Shown here: one piece after another, positions 25,871 to 39,678 of the stretch
Position numbering within the stretch: position 1 is the stretch's first letter
Layout of the letters: each line of letters begins with the position of its first letter
Origin: CAVSUR01 sp963731285
GTDB taxonomy: Bacteria > Actinomycetota > Actinomycetes > Streptosporangiales > Streptosporangiaceae
Reading direction: 5' to 3'
NCBI GenBank assembly: GCA_963731285.1
Contig: CAVSUR010000011.1
Span: 62,001 to 126,000 of the forward strand
Length of the DNA stretch: 64,000 nucleotides
The notes under the pieces: generated by a model
The model's input: the letters and a program-made list of their open reading frames with translations, nothing else
Database searches by the model: none
What the model was told of the DNA's origin: nothing
Translations under genes and position numbers: made by a program

Positions 25871-26971
25871 GTGCGGAGCAGGCAGTACGGACCCGATGTG
25901 CTCGCGGCAGCCCGGCGCCGGCCGGGCCTCGCCGACGCACCGCGCGTCGCCGCCGGCCTGGGCATGGTCGTGGAGGACTCGGCGGGCGAGTTCTGCGGCG
26001 CGGTGGTCGGCTGGGAGAAGGATGCTGTCACGCTGGAGGACCGGCACGGCCGGCGCCGGGTCTTCCCGTTCGCCCCGGGCGCCTTCTTGCTGGAGGGCCA
26101 GCGGATCACGCTGACCCGCCCCGCATCCGGTCCGGTCGGACCGGACCAGGCCGCAGCCCAGGGGGGTACCGCGCAGGGACAGCGGCCTGCCGGCCCGCGG
26201 CGGACCGCGTCCGGGTCGATCGCCGCCCCGGTCAGCCGGGCCAAGGTGGCGCGGGCCAGCCGCATCTACGTCGAGGGGCGGCACGACGCCGAGCTGGTGG
26301 AGCAGATCTGGGGTGATGACCTGCGCGATGTCGGCGTGGTGGTGGAGTTCCTGGGCGGGATCGACGACCTGCCCGCGATCGTGTCCGGCTTCTCCCCCGG
26401 CCCCGGCCGCAGGCTGGGCGTGCTGGTCGATCACCTGGTGGCCGGGTCCAAGGAGACCAGGATCGCCGCGCAGGTGAGCTCGCCGCACGTGCTCATCGTC
26501 GGTCATCCATTTATCGACATCTGGTCGGCGGTCAGGCCCGCCGCCGTCGGCATCAGCGGCTGGCCCCGGGTGCCGCCGGGCACGCCGTGGAAGCAGGGCG
26601 TGCTGCGCGCCATCGGCTGGCCGGAGGACACCGCCGCGGCCTGGCAGCGCATCCTGCGCGCCGTGCGCGGATTCGCCGACCTGGAGCCCGAGCTGCTCGG
26701 CCGGGTCGAGGAGCTGATCGACTTCGTCACCGAGCCCGGCGCCGGCGACCTGCTCAGAGGCGGCCTCAGCCGCGCGCGGCGGTCCGCCCGCCGTGCCGCG
26801 GGCACCCCGGCCGGAGCCGGCGCGCCCGCTGGTGTTGACTATCCGGTATGCCAGTTGAAGGGGAATACGAGCCGAGCCCGCAGCAGTGGGTCCGGGACCA
26901 GGTCGAGCTGTACGAGGGCTCAGGCGGGACGAAGGGCACCACGCTCGCCGACACCGGACTGCCTGTGGTGA
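25871..26971 (+). CDS. DUF3097-family protein, C-terminus probably extended
   Basis: The family start QYGPDVLAAARRRPG follows the GTG at 25871 (GAGG upstream; another in-frame GTG at 25859). Conserved stretches are GLGMVVEDSAGEFCGAVVGW, IYVEGRHDAELVEQIWGDDL (TOPRIM-like), GVLVDHLVAGSKETR and HVLIVGHPFIDIWSAVRP. Function unknown; TOPRIM-like folds occur in nucleases and primases. The conserved part ends near ELIDFVTEPG. The frame then runs 120 nt into the Ddn-like gene, whereas a +1 frame would stop at 26838, so a late indel is likely. Confidence 0.75.
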   Translation: MRSRQYGPDVLAAARRRPGLADAPRVAAGLGMVVEDSAGEFCGAVVGWEKDAVTLEDRHGRRRVFPFAPGAFLLEGQRITLTRPASGPVGPDQAAAQGGTAQGQRPAGPRRTASGSIAAPVSRAKVARASRIYVEGRHDAELVEQIWGDDLRDVGVVVEFLGGIDDLPAIVSGFSPGPGRRLGVLVDHLVAGSKETRIAAQVSSPHVLIVGHPFIDIWSAVRPAAVGISGWPRVPPGTPWKQGVLRAIGWPEDTAAAWQRILRAVRGFADLEPELLGRVEELIDFVTEPGAGDLLRGGLSRARRSARRAAGTPAGAGAPAGVDYPVCQLKGNTSRARSSGSGTRSSCTRAQAGRRAPRSPTPDCLW

Positions 26972-27300
26972 TCATCACCAACAAGGGCGCGCGCAGCGGG
27001 AAGATCCGCAAGACCCCGGTGATGCGGGTCGAGCACGACGGCCGGTACGCCGCGGTCGCGTCCAAGGGCGGCGCGCCTGAGCATCCGTACTGGTACTACA
27101 ACTTCCGCGCGAACCCGCTGGTCGAGCTGCAGGACGGTCCGCGCAAGCAGGAGATGACCGCCCGCGAGGTCAGCGGCGAGGAACGGGAGCAGTGGTGGGA
27201 GCGCGCGGTAGCGGCCTACCCGTCCTACGCCGGTTATCAGCGCAAGACCGACCGCCAGATCCCGGTGTTCGTGCTCGAACCCGCCGAATCGCCGCGCTGA
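26848..27300 (+). CDS. F420-dependent nitroreductase-like protein (Ddn family)
   Basis: 150 aa split-barrel protein. Key stretches are LPVVIITNKGARSGKIRKTP (F420 phosphate binding), GRYAAVASKGGAPEHPYWYY and NFRANPLVELQDG. Length matches deazaflavin-dependent nitroreductases, which reduce quinones or nitro compounds with F420H2. A tandem duplication of 26 bp covers its stop codon (27280-27331). Confidence 0.88.
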   Translation: MPVEGEYEPSPQQWVRDQVELYEGSGGTKGTTLADTGLPVVIITNKGARSGKIRKTPVMRVEHDGRYAAVASKGGAPEHPYWYYNFRANPLVELQDGPRKQEMTAREVSGEEREQWWERAVAAYPSYAGYQRKTDRQIPVFVLEPAESPR

Positions 27301-27331
27301 CGAAGCCCGCCGAATCGCCGTGCTGACGATG
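27280..27331. repeat. 26-bp tandem duplication spanning a stop codon
   Basis: Two units, 27280-27305 and 27306-27331, differ at two positions; each begins CCCGCCGAATCGCCG. The first contains the TGA of the Ddn-like gene. The remaining gap to 27410 holds no gene. Confidence 0.75.
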
Positions 27332-27410
27332 CCCGGCGAGGCCTCGGCGGCTTGCCTGGTCCGGCTCGCCTGGTCCGGCTTGCTGGCCGCCGTTCCGCTT
27401 GCCGGCCCGG

Positions 27411-28056
27411 CTACCGGGGCCGGTTCGCGCGGCGAATGCCGTAGCCGATCCGGCGGGTCTGCTCGGTGACCTCGGTCAGCTCGGCGTGGGTAAGGATGCC
27501 GGGATCGCCGTAACAGCGCGCCAGCCGGTACACCCGGGCCAGCCATTCCAGCAGCATGCCGCGCTCGTACGCCTCGACGAGGCTGCTGCCGTAGCTGACC
27601 GCGCCATGGTTGCGCAGGATGACGGCGTGGCGGTCCTTCAGCGCGGTGACCACCGCCTGGGCCAGACCGCCGGAGCCGAATCTGACGTAGGGCGCCACCC
27701 GGACCGGGCCGCCCAGCCCGGTGATCGCGTAATGGATGGCGGGCAGCTCATCGCAGGCCGCCGACAAGGCGATGACCTCGGCCGAGTGCGTGTGCACGAT
27801 CGCCGCCGCCGGGGTGGAGGCATAGATCGCCAGGTGCACCGGCAGCTCGGAGGACGGCGTCTCGGCCGCGGCCAGCTCGGTACCATCCAGTCCGACCAGG
27901 CACACGTCCGCAGGCCGCATCTCGTGATAGCCGATCCCGGACGGGGTGATGGCGACAATATCGCCGACCCGCATGCTGATGTTGCCTGCGCTGCCGACGG
28001 CCAGCCCGTCGTCCAGCAGGCGCGCGCTGTAGCTGACCAGCTGGGCGCGGGCCGCG
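27411..28056 (-). CDS. Class II aldolase/adducin-family protein (fuculose-phosphate-aldolase-like)
   Basis: Conserved text begins near 28056 (LSAARAQLVSYSARLLDDGL, AVGSAGNIS), continues MRVGDIVAITPSGIGYHEM, then IVHTHSAEVIALSAA and ILRNHGAVSYG with the zinc-binding His residues. An ATG is available only at 27974, which would cut off the first helix. No ATG, GTG or TTG lies in frame upstream before the TAA near 28094, so the start is uncertain or the N-terminus carries an indel. It overlaps the end of the ArsR-like gene. Confidence 0.7.
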
Positions 28057-28062
28057 CTGAGG

Positions 28063-29150
28063 TCAGCAGATTCTGGGTACGGAATGCACGGATCTTAAAC
28101 CGGATGGCCGGCCGGAAACCAGGCCCGGGCCCCCGGGGTCATGCCAGCCGCCCAGGCGGCCGGAGGCAGCGGTCAGGGCGTCTCCGACCGGGGTGCGGCG
28201 GTAAAGCACCGATCGCCCCGACCTGGCCCGGTCCGCCAGCCCGGCGCCGCGCAGCACGGCCAGGTGATCACCGATGCCGCCCAGCGACTGCCCGAGGGCG
28301 ACAGCAAGCTGAGTGGTGCTGGCCGGCTCATCGAGCGCACGCAGGATGGCGGCTCGTGAGGTGCCGAGAAGCCGGTCGAGCGCCGCGCCGGGCGCTGGCC
28401 GATCGGCTTGCTGCCACAGCGCCGCAACGCCGCGGGCGGGATAGATCAGGGCCGGCGGCCATGGCGGGTCGAGGGTCATGGCCAGCCTGGGCCAGACAAA
28501 GACCGACGGCACGAAGAGCAGGCCGCGGCCGCCGAGGACGGCGTCTTCGTCCTGCGACCAGCGGCTGGCCTCGATCCGGCCCTGGTGCCAGCTCAGGCTG
28601 GGATGCAGATCGGCCAGGGCGGCGCCCCACCCCCGGGCGGCCAGCTGCCCCGCCCGGTGCACCACGTCGCGCTCGAGGACGGCCCGCAGCGTGGGCCACT
28701 CGGGTGCCAGCAGCGCCTGCCAGGCGGCGGACAGCACGTCGGCAGCGTAATCGGTGACCCGGTCGCTGGTCAGGATGCGCCGTACCCGCGGATCGGCCGG
28801 CTGGCGCCGCAGCACCTCGGCGACCTCCCGGCGGGCCTGCTCAATGGGCGTGGACCGGACCTGGGCCACCAGGTCATCGATGCTGGTGGATACCCGGCCG
28901 GCACCGGGGACAGGAAATCGGCGCCCCAGCCCGGCGGGTGCAAGGCGAGCACCACATCAACGTCCGCCTCGCGGACCAGCTCCTGGTAACGGTCCCTGGC
29001 CCGGGCCAGCCAGGGCCGCAGCGCGGCGTCCTGGTGGTGCCTCGGATCGCCCGCGAGCAGCCGCAGCGCGTGGATCAGCTCCCAGAGCGGGGAGAGGGCG
29101 AACCGGCTCATCGTCAGGTCTTCGCTGTCCACCGCGATCCGCAGCACCAT
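28063..29150 (-). CDS. ArsR-type winged-helix regulator with N-terminal DUF5937-like domain, one frame break
   Basis: The N-terminal frame (VLRIAVDSEDLTMSRFALSP, then LWELIHALRLLAG) runs to about 28900. After a one-base shift it continues ARREVAEVLRRQPADPRVRR, LFVPSVFVWPRLAMTLDPPW and the C-terminal helix-turn-helix PASTTQLAVALGQSLGGIGD with HLAVLRGAGLADRARSGRSV. The ATG at 29150 fits the family. It is divergent from the MFS transporter, which it probably represses. Confidence 0.7.
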
Positions 29151-29207
29151 GACCGCACCTTTCGCCCGGTGACGAAAAAGTACCACCGGAGCGCGCCGTT
29201 CCCGACG

Positions 29208-30440
29208 ATGGCGCTCATGACTCCCGCGACGACCGCGCTGCCCGCGGCACGCCCGACGTACCGGTCGGTATTCGCAGCCCGGGAGTTCCGGGTGCTGTTC
29301 ACCGGGATGCTCGCATACGTGCTGGGCTTCGAGTTCGAGATCCTGGGCCTGTCGGTGCTGGTCTACGACCAGACCCGATCGGCGTTCCTGACCGCGGCCG
29401 CCTTCAGCGCCGGCTTCGCGCCGCAGGCTATCGGGGGCGCGCTGTTCACCTCCCTGGCCGACCGGCTGCCATCCCGGGCCGTCATCACGGCGGGCTTGCT
29501 CACCCGCTCCGCGCCGGGCCTGGTGATCGGCCTGTGGCCGGCCCTGCCGGTCCCCGCGATGCTGGCCATGGTCGGCGCCGCGGCGACGGCCGCCCCGGTG
29601 TTCAGCGCCGCGACCTCCGGCCTGCTTCCCGAGGTGCTCGGCGACGATCGGTACGTTCTCGGCCGCTCGGTCTTCAGCCTCACCGCCGCGAGTGCCCAGA
29701 TCATCGGCCTGGGGATCGGCGGCGCGGCACTGGCGGCGCTGCCCGCGCGCTGGCTGCTGGTGGCGGCAGGCGGCTGCCTGGCCGCGGCCGCCGCCATCAA
29801 CCGCCTCGGCCTGCCGCCCCGTGCCGCCCGCTCAGGCTCGGCCCGGGTGCGGGGCAGCGTCCGGGCCACCCTGGCGGGCAACGCCGAGCTGCTCGCCGAC
29901 CGGCAGGTGCGGGGGCTGCTGCTGGCCCAGTGGCTGCCGGCCTGGCTCGGCACCGGAGCCGAGTCCCTGATCGTCCCTTATACCGGGTCGCTCGGCCTGC
30001 CGCCCAGTGCGGCCGCCCCGTTGCTCGCCGCCGTGCCGATCGGGATGCTGATCGGTGACGTGCTGATCGGCAGATTCTGCCGGTCCGCGACGCGTCAGCG
30101 GCTGACGTTCCCGCTCGCGATGCTGCTGGGAATGCCGCTGCTAGCGCTGATCTTCTCGCCGCCGCTGCCGCTGGCCGCCGCCGCGCTGCTGGCGTCCGGG
30201 CTCGGCTATGGCTACCAGCTCGGAATCCAGCAGGCCTTCCTCGACAGCCTGCCGCCGCGTCTGCGCGGGCAGGGCTTCGGCCTGAATTCCACCGGGGCCA
30301 TGGGCGGGCAGGGGCTCATCCCGCCCGCGGCCGGCGCGCTGGCCGCCTTGCTCGGCGCCGGGCCTGCGATCGGGGCCGCAGGCGCCGCCCTTCTCGTCAC
30401 CGCGCTGGCCCTGCGCGGCCCGCTGCACGCCGGCCGCTGA
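29208..30440 (+). CDS. Major facilitator superfamily transporter
   Basis: 410 aa, about 12 membrane helices. The first-half signature is DRLPSRAVITAGLLTRSAPG (MFS loop 2-3); inward helices include LLVAAGGCLAAAAAI and LLAAVPIGMLIGDVLIGRF, and near the end FGLNSTGAMGGQGLIPPAAG. The start is ATG 29208 (a second is at 29217). Substrate unknown. The divergent ArsR-like regulator suggests an inducible exporter. Confidence 0.85.
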   Translation: MALMTPATTALPAARPTYRSVFAAREFRVLFTGMLAYVLGFEFEILGLSVLVYDQTRSAFLTAAAFSAGFAPQAIGGALFTSLADRLPSRAVITAGLLTRSAPGLVIGLWPALPVPAMLAMVGAAATAAPVFSAATSGLLPEVLGDDRYVLGRSVFSLTAASAQIIGLGIGGAALAALPARWLLVAAGGCLAAAAAINRLGLPPRAARSGSARVRGSVRATLAGNAELLADRQVRGLLLAQWLPAWLGTGAESLIVPYTGSLGLPPSAAAPLLAAVPIGMLIGDVLIGRFCRSATRQRLTFPLAMLLGMPLLALIFSPPLPLAAAALLASGLGYGYQLGIQQAFLDSLPPRLRGQGFGLNSTGAMGGQGLIPPAAGALAALLGAGPAIGAAGAALLVTALALRGPLHAGR

Positions 30441-30519
30441 CGGGCGGCGCGGACCAGCCGATACGCAGGCCAGCCGCCGCCCGGCTCAGGTCCCGCTCGA
30501 CTCGGCCGCAGCATCCGGC

Positions 30520-31226
30520 TCAGGGCTGGAGTGGCATCAGCTCGTCGGCGAATCCGGCCAGGAAGCCGGCCAGGCTGGCTGGCTGGCCCGCGGGCCTGAT
30601 CACGAACTTGGTCAGGCCTGCCGCGACGTACTCGCTGATCAGCTTGCGGGCGGCGGCCCAGCTGCCGGCCGCGAGCCGGGCCGAGTCGAGGCCGGGACGG
30701 CGCGCGGCCGCGGCCTGGGCGAGCTCGGCCGGAATGCCGTTCGCGCCGACGGCCAGGCTGATGCCGAAATGCTCGGGGTCGACCTCCCGGCCGGCCGCCG
30801 TCGCCGCTTGCTGGATGAGCTGCCGCGCGGTCTCGGCTTCGGGCGGGGTCAGGAAACTGCCCAGCCAGCCGTCGCCGAGGCGCCCCACCCGGCGCAGGGC
30901 ACCGGGCGCGCTGCCGCCCAGCCACAAGTCCAGTGGCTTCGCCGGGGCCGGGCCGACGCTGGCTTCCTGCACCGTGAAGAACCGGCAGGCGAAGCTGACC
31001 GGACCGGCTCCGGGCTGCAGCAGCAGCCGCAGCAGCTGTAGCGATTCGTCGAAGACATCGCCGCGGCGGCCGGGCGGTACCGGGAAGGCGGCCAGCTCCT
31101 GCGGCCGGCCGGCTTGAGGCCGAATACCGGCAGCACCCGGCCGGGCGCGAGCCCGGCGAGGGTGGCGGCACTGAGGCCGTCCGGCGTGCCCGCCCCGCCC
31201 GGGGAGATCCCGGTCCTGACCTTCAC
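30520..31226 (-). pseudogene. Luciferase-like (LLM) F420/flavin monooxygenase with internal deletion and frame break
   Basis: The GTG at 31226 opens with KVRTGISPGGAGTPDGLSAA, which then jumps to GLAPGRVLPVFGLKP, normally about 80 residues later. After a shift near 31060, VQEASVGPAPAKPLDLWLGG, VGRLGDGWLGSFLTPPEAET and KFVIRP follow. The deletion removes the substrate/cofactor core strands. Same damage type as the methyltransferase at 23064. Confidence 0.7.
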
Positions 31227-31241
31227 CGGATAAGTATCACG

Positions 31242-34919
<3,678 letters not shown>

Positions 34920-34965
34920 GTACGCCCTCTCTGCGCTGGCCCGGCGGCGCGGGCCGTGCGGCGTT

Positions 34966-37189
34966 TTACACCGGATAGGTGTCAGGCACGGCCGGGTACG
35001 TCCGGCCGGCCGGGGTGGTCCACTCGAAGAATCCCGGCCGGGGCTGGCGGAGCGACCAGCCGGGCAGGTGCTTGACGAGGTGATGGCCTCGGCATCCGCC
35101 GCCGAGATTGCAGCCGCAGGTCATTCCCCCCTGGTCGTAGGGGACCGTGTGGTCGAGGTCGCCGCGCCAGGCCGGGCGGCGGCAGGACGGATAGCGACAG
35201 GTCTGGTCTCGTGCCGCAACGTGGTCCCGCAGTGCGGGCGGCGGCCGGTAGGCCGCCGTGGCCAGATGGTGCGCGCATCCTCCGGCCGCCGCGTCGTCGG
35301 CATCCCGCTCGTCGGCCCGGGCCCGAGCCCGGCGGGCAGCGCGCAGCGCGGCGGCCAGGACTTTGCCGAGTTCGCCGGCTACGGCGGGCAGCCTCTCGTC
35401 CAGGCTCCCTTCGTCCAGCCCGCTCTCCGCCACTGTGAGCGTCACCCTGCTGACCAGCCCGCCGGCGCTGGCATCTCCGGCCGGAACGGGCTGGCCGCCG
35501 GGACTAACAGGACCGCCAGGACCGGCCGGGACGCCTGGGCCAGCACGGTCGCCTGGGCCAGCACGGGCGCCTGGGCCAGCACGGGCAGCGGAGCCGGATC
35601 GGCGCAGGACACGAGCGACAGCCCGGGCATGTCCCTCCGGTCCGATCAGGATCACTCGCCATTCGGTACCGGAGCCGCGGGCAGCCAGCTCGGCGAGCTG
35701 GCTGCCCTGATCCGGCGTGACCGGGCCGAGCCTGGTGAGCCAGCCGGGCTCGGGAGAGATCCCGGCCAGGGTCCGCCAGGGCAACAGCAGATCGAGCATC
35801 TGGCCGGCGGCAACGTCCGGGACAGCTCCGGACGGGACAGCTCCGCCCTTGCCCTGCCCGGCGGGACCGGGCCGGGTCAGGCCCGGCAGGGCTCCGGTGG
35901 GCAGCTCAGGCCAGGTCGGCGGCAGTTCCGGATCGGCTCCGTCCCAGTCGTCCTGGTCGTCGCCGGGGTTCTCGCCAGACGGCAGACCGCCATCACCGGC
36001 CCGGCCGGGAGCTTTACCGTCCGGCAGCCCCCCGCCCGGCGATCCGCTGCCGGGGGGCTTCCCGCCGCCAGGGCCCGCATCAGGCGGGCTTCCGGGGTCA
36101 TTTCCCCCGGCGTCCCCGGCGGGCGGGGCCGGGCGGCGGGGTGCCCAGCAGCATGCTGAGGAACGCCTGGGCGCATAGCAAGTCCATGGACCCGGCGGCC
36201 CCGGCGGCCTTGAGCGCCCGGGCCGTCGCCTTGATCCTGGCCATCGCCGCCGCGGCGTGCACTCCGGGCAGGCTCTGCCCGGCCAGGGTGGCTGTGGTCT
36301 CCTCCTCCGGGAGCAGGACGACACGCGCGCGCCGCTCGGCCTCGGTCCGGCGCCGTTCGGCACCCTCCGGGTCGGCGGCAATCACCGCCCGCCGCAGGGC
36401 CGCACGCAGCGTGGCCGTGGTCTTGTCGCCCGCACCCGGCAGGGTCTGTGCTTCCACCGCGCGGGCCGTATCGTCATCGAGCAGAGCGGTCGCGTCCGCG
36501 ATCAGCTTGGCCCTGGCCAGGTCGATGGCTCCGGTGCCCAGCGCGATTCCGGTCGCCCGCAACCGCCAGCCCAGCGTGACGGCCAGGTCAGTCCACCATT
36601 GCGCGCTGACGCCGGTCAGCATCAGGGCCAGAGATACCTGTGCGCAGGCATCCCGGCTGATCCGCGCGGGGCGGCCGTCGGCTTCGGTGCCGGCCTTCGG
36701 ATCACGGGTCGCCGAGCGGACGGCAATCTGCGCGACACAGGCCAGCTCCCTGGCCTGCGCCCAGGACGCCACCCGCCGGTAGTCGGCGGCGGCATCCGCC
36801 AGCGCGTAGTCGGGCAGGTCGGTCGCGGGCGCTGAGGCCCGCAGCGCGCCCAGCCCCGGCCCGGCCACCAGCCGCCCGGCAACCCGTCCGGCCAGTTCCT
36901 CGGCCGGCAGCACTCGCGACGCCCCAGAGTCGATCGCGGCCAGCATGGCCTCGAACTCGGCCTCCTGATCGCCTCCCTCGTCGGCTCCCCCGGCCTCGCC
37001 GGCCTGGCCAGGATCACCGGCCTGGCCCGGCGCGGCACCCTGCCCGGCCTCGTCGCCCACGGCAGTCAGCAGCTCAGCCAGATCGATTTCCCAGGACCAG
37101 GCCAGGCCCGGAGGCGCGGTCGCGGCGGCTTCCGGTACCAGGACTTCGCCCGGACCGCCACCACCCCCACCGCCCTGATCCTCCGGCAT
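34966..37189 (-). CDS. DUF222 (13E12-type) HNH endonuclease-like protein, one frame break
   Basis: About 740 aa in total. The N-terminal DUF222 part (EFEAMLAAIDSGASRVLPAE, RISRDACAQVSLALMLTGVS, GALDLAR-like GAIDLARAKLIADATALLDD) runs to about 36120. There, in a Gly/Pro-rich tract, the frame shifts by one base. After a long PGG-rich linker comes PPALRDHVAARDQTCRYPSC and the HNH core DLDHTVPYDQGGMTCGCNL-GGGC-RGHHLVKHLPGW. The N-terminus has GAGGAGG before the ATG at 37189. A LexA-like box lies 63 bp upstream and dnaE2 follows 46 bp downstream. Confidence 0.8.
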
Positions 37190-37251
37190 CGATCCTCCTC
37201 TGCCCGTGCCTGCCGGCGCCTGTCAGCCGAGTTCCCGGCCGCACCTTATTT

Positions 37252-37269
37252 ATCGAATCTAATTTCGAT
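37252..37269 (-). promoter_or_regulatory. LexA/SOS box upstream of the DUF222-HNH gene
   Basis: ATCGAA-TCTAAT-TTCGAT is a perfect inverted repeat with a 6-nt spacer; it differs from the actinobacterial LexA consensus TCGAAC-N4-GTTCGA at the two inner positions. A -10-like GATAAA abuts it on the minus strand, in the same relative place as in the imuA' promoter. The arms are identical to the site at 39682-39699. The rest of 37270-37512 shows no gene. Confidence 0.65.
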
Positions 37270-37512
37270 TAGTCTAGCGGATCCCGCTGACAAAACGCGG
37301 CCGAGCTGAACGGAAAACGCATTCCGGCGGCCATCGACCGGAGGCTTATCCTGCGGATACGCCAGGCCGGTTTCCTAGGGGGCTGGGATGACTGACCAGG
37401 CCAGCCCCTATACCCCGATGGCCGGCGCACCTTCCGGCTGACCGCCTGGCCGTAACCCGGCCGATCCAGCCCGCCGGACCAACCCGCCCCTGCCTGGTGA
37501 CCTCCGGAGTGG

Positions 37513-38958
37513 TCAGTCGTAGCAGGCCTCGACCAGCCAGTGACCGTCGCGCACGACCACCAGCCGCGCGTTGCCGTCGTCGGTGACGAACTGAAACCTG
37601 GCTTGCCGGCGCGCGCGATCCGGGTCCCACCAGCGCTCCGTCACCGGCCACGGGCCGGCCCAGGAGACGATCTCCAGGGGCGGCCCGCCGGCCGCGGACA
37701 GCCGGGCCGGAACGCCGGATAGCTGTGCCCGGCCGCTGACCTCCACCAGGTTTCCCGAGTCATCGGTGACCAGGGCCGGGCGCGGCTCGGGCAGGCTGGT
37801 GGCCGGCGCAGGCGCCGGGATCCGGCCCGGCCAGGGACGGCCGGCTGGAAGCGGGGGCACCGCGGTGTCGCCGAAGGGGACCAGCAGCACCTGCTGGCCC
37901 GGGCTGCGGCCGCCGGTCAGCACCGGCCGGGTCACCGCGTCGTGGCCGAGCATCGCCTGGATCCGCACGGCGGCACGTGCCACCCGGTCGCTGGCCACCG
38001 CGTCGCCCCACAGGCCGAGCTGCCGGCCTTGGTCGCGGGTCACCTGGTCAGGAATAAGGCGCAGCAAAATGACCCCGCCGGCCAGCCGGGCCCCCGGCTC
38101 ATCGTCTTTCGCGCTCTGGCCGGGACGCCAGCCATCCAGCTGCCAGCGCACCCGCTCGGCCACCGCCAGCGCGGACAGCAGCCCGTCGTGCCGCCACAGT
38201 CGGGTGATCTCCTGCCCGTCCGCGCACACCGCCTGCACCCTGACTCGCACGCAGGCCGATCCGCGGGCCGCGAGGCTGGCGTGCAGCTGGCCGGCGAGCG
38301 CCTTGGCCGCGAACACCACGGGCTCGGACTGCTGCTCCGGCGGGTCGAATTCGCATTCGGCGGTGAGATCGGCGGGGGGCGGGCGGGGAGCCAGCGGCCG
38401 GGGATCCAGCCCGCGGGCCATGCGGTGCGCGAGCGCGCCCTGAGTTCCGAACCGGCTCGCCGCCTCGGCGGCCGGCAGAGCGGCGAATTTCCCCAGCGTG
38501 TCCAGGCCGAGGCGGGGCAGCAGGGCGGTGAGCTCGGGGATCTCCAGCACGGCAACACCGAACGGGGCGAGGAAATCGGCCGCGCCGCCCGGCGGGACGA
38601 TCGTCACCGTTCCGGCCGGGATCAGCGTCGCCCCGGAGCGGGTGACCCCGGCGGCGAGCAGCGCAGCGAACAGCCCATCCGCTACGCCCGTCCGGCAATC
38701 GATCCCCTGCCGGGCCACCGCAGCGGTAATTTTCGCGGCCAGTCTTTCCTCGCCGCCGAAGTACCGGCCCGGGCCGCGGGCCGCGATCGCGCAGGTACCC
38801 GGATGCAGGAGCTCCACCTGAGGGCAGAATTCCTCGACCGCCCGGATCACTGCTGCGAAGTCCTGCGTCTCCGCCGCATCCCAGACCGGGCAGTGCACGA
38901 CCAGGATCCGCCGCGGCCCGGCCTGAGAAGGGCGGCCAGCGCCGCCGGCCGCGCTCAT
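37513..38958 (-). CDS. imuB: ImuB, Y-family polymerase-like mutasome adaptor
   Basis: 481 aa. It begins RILVVHCPVWDAAETQDFAA, followed by HPGTCAIAARGPGRYFGGEE, IDCRTGVADGLFAALLAAG, a thumb/HhH segment (LLPRLGLDTLGKFAALPAAE), and a C-terminal region ending FQFVTDDGNARLVVVRDGHW. ImuB proteins lack the catalytic acidic residues of DinB and instead bridge DnaE2, ImuA' and the sliding clamp. The ATG at 38958 overlaps the imuA' stop by ATGA. Confidence 0.88.
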   Translation of the reverse strand: MSAAGGAGRPSQAGPRRILVVHCPVWDAAETQDFAAVIRAVEEFCPQVELLHPGTCAIAARGPGRYFGGEERLAAKITAAVARQGIDCRTGVADGLFAALLAAGVTRSGATLIPAGTVTIVPPGGAADFLAPFGVAVLEIPELTALLPRLGLDTLGKFAALPAAEAASRFGTQGALAHRMARGLDPRPLAPRPPPADLTAECEFDPPEQQSEPVVFAAKALAGQLHASLAARGSACVRVRVQAVCADGQEITRLWRHDGLLSALAVAERVRWQLDGWRPGQSAKDDEPGARLAGGVILLRLIPDQVTRDQGRQLGLWGDAVASDRVARAAVRIQAMLGHDAVTRPVLTGGRSPGQQVLLVPFGDTAVPPLPAGRPWPGRIPAPAPATSLPEPRPALVTDDSGNLVEVSGRAQLSGVPARLSAAGGPPLEIVSWAGPWPVTERWWDPDRARRQARFQFVTDDGNARLVVVRDGHWLVEACYD

Positions 38959-39671
38959 CCCGCGACCGCCTGACGGCCGGCTACGGCCACCGCATCCGCG
39001 GCCTGCATGGCGCCTGCCGTTCGCGGGATCTCCGCTGATACCACGGACCCGTCCGGGCCGGGTAGCCAGAGCCACCGCGCCTGCGGCCGGGACCAGGCGC
39101 CGCGGCCCTCGGCCGCGACCTGGGCTCGGCAGCCCCGCAGCCGGCCGTGCCCGCGGCCGATCCCGGTCCACTCCTGCCGGACCACGCGCAGCCGGGACTG
39201 CGCCCCCTCCCACTCCCCCGCGACCACGAGGACCCCGCCGTGCCGCCAGGCCGCCGCCTCCACTCTGCGCCGCAGCTGAGCCGGGGTCCGGCCGGGCGGC
39301 CGCAGCAGCACGACCTCGCAGCCGTCCAGCAGCGAGGCGACGACCTGCGACCAGCCGGGACCCGGATCGGCGATCAGCAGCAGCCGGTCGTGATCTACTC
39401 CCGCGTCGACGGCTGCCCGTACGCCGAGCTGCGGCAGCCCTACCACCGCGCACCACGCTCCGCCGGCCGAGGCCGCGGCGATGAGCGCCAGGCACAGCAG
39501 CCCCCAGCCGCCCGCCGCGACCACCGAGCCGCGCTGCAGGCCGCCCGGCAGCAGCTCGCTCAGGGCGGGCAGGACCGGCAGGGTCTTCTCCCCCGGCAGC
39601 ATCCCGTCGTCGTGCCCCCCCGGCGTGAGCCGCGCAACCTCAGACGTTAGTTGCGCTATCCCGGCCCCCAT
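38955..39671 (-). CDS. imuA: ImuA', RecA-like mutasome protein
   Basis: About 238 aa. It has the degenerate RecA-like core of actinobacterial ImuA': PALSELLPGGLQRGSVVAAG, LALIAAASAGGAWCAVVGLP, DRLLLIADPGPGWSQVVASL and VLVVAGEWEGAQSRLRVVRQ. There is no good Walker A. The ATG at 39671 is chosen over the GTG at 39680 because the promoter -10 (39679-39684) overlaps that GTG and predicts a transcript starting at about 39671, i.e. leaderless. Confidence 0.85.
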   Translation of the reverse strand: MGAGIAQLTSEVARLTPGGHDDGMLPGEKTLPVLPALSELLPGGLQRGSVVAAGGWGLLCLALIAAASAGGAWCAVVGLPQLGVRAAVDAGVDHDRLLLIADPGPGWSQVVASLLDGCEVVLLRPPGRTPAQLRRRVEAAAWRHGGVLVVAGEWEGAQSRLRVVRQEWTGIGRGHGRLRGCRAQVAAEGRGAWSRPQARWLWLPGPDGSVVSAEIPRTAGAMQAADAVAVAGRQAVAG

Positions 39672-39678
39672 GAGTACC

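Noticed and set aside
37253..37272. Separate hairpin CTAAT-TTCG-ATTAG overlapping the SOS box
   Set aside because: It overlaps the better-supported ATCGAA-N6-TTCGAT operator that is shared with the imuA' promoter; treated as part of that site.
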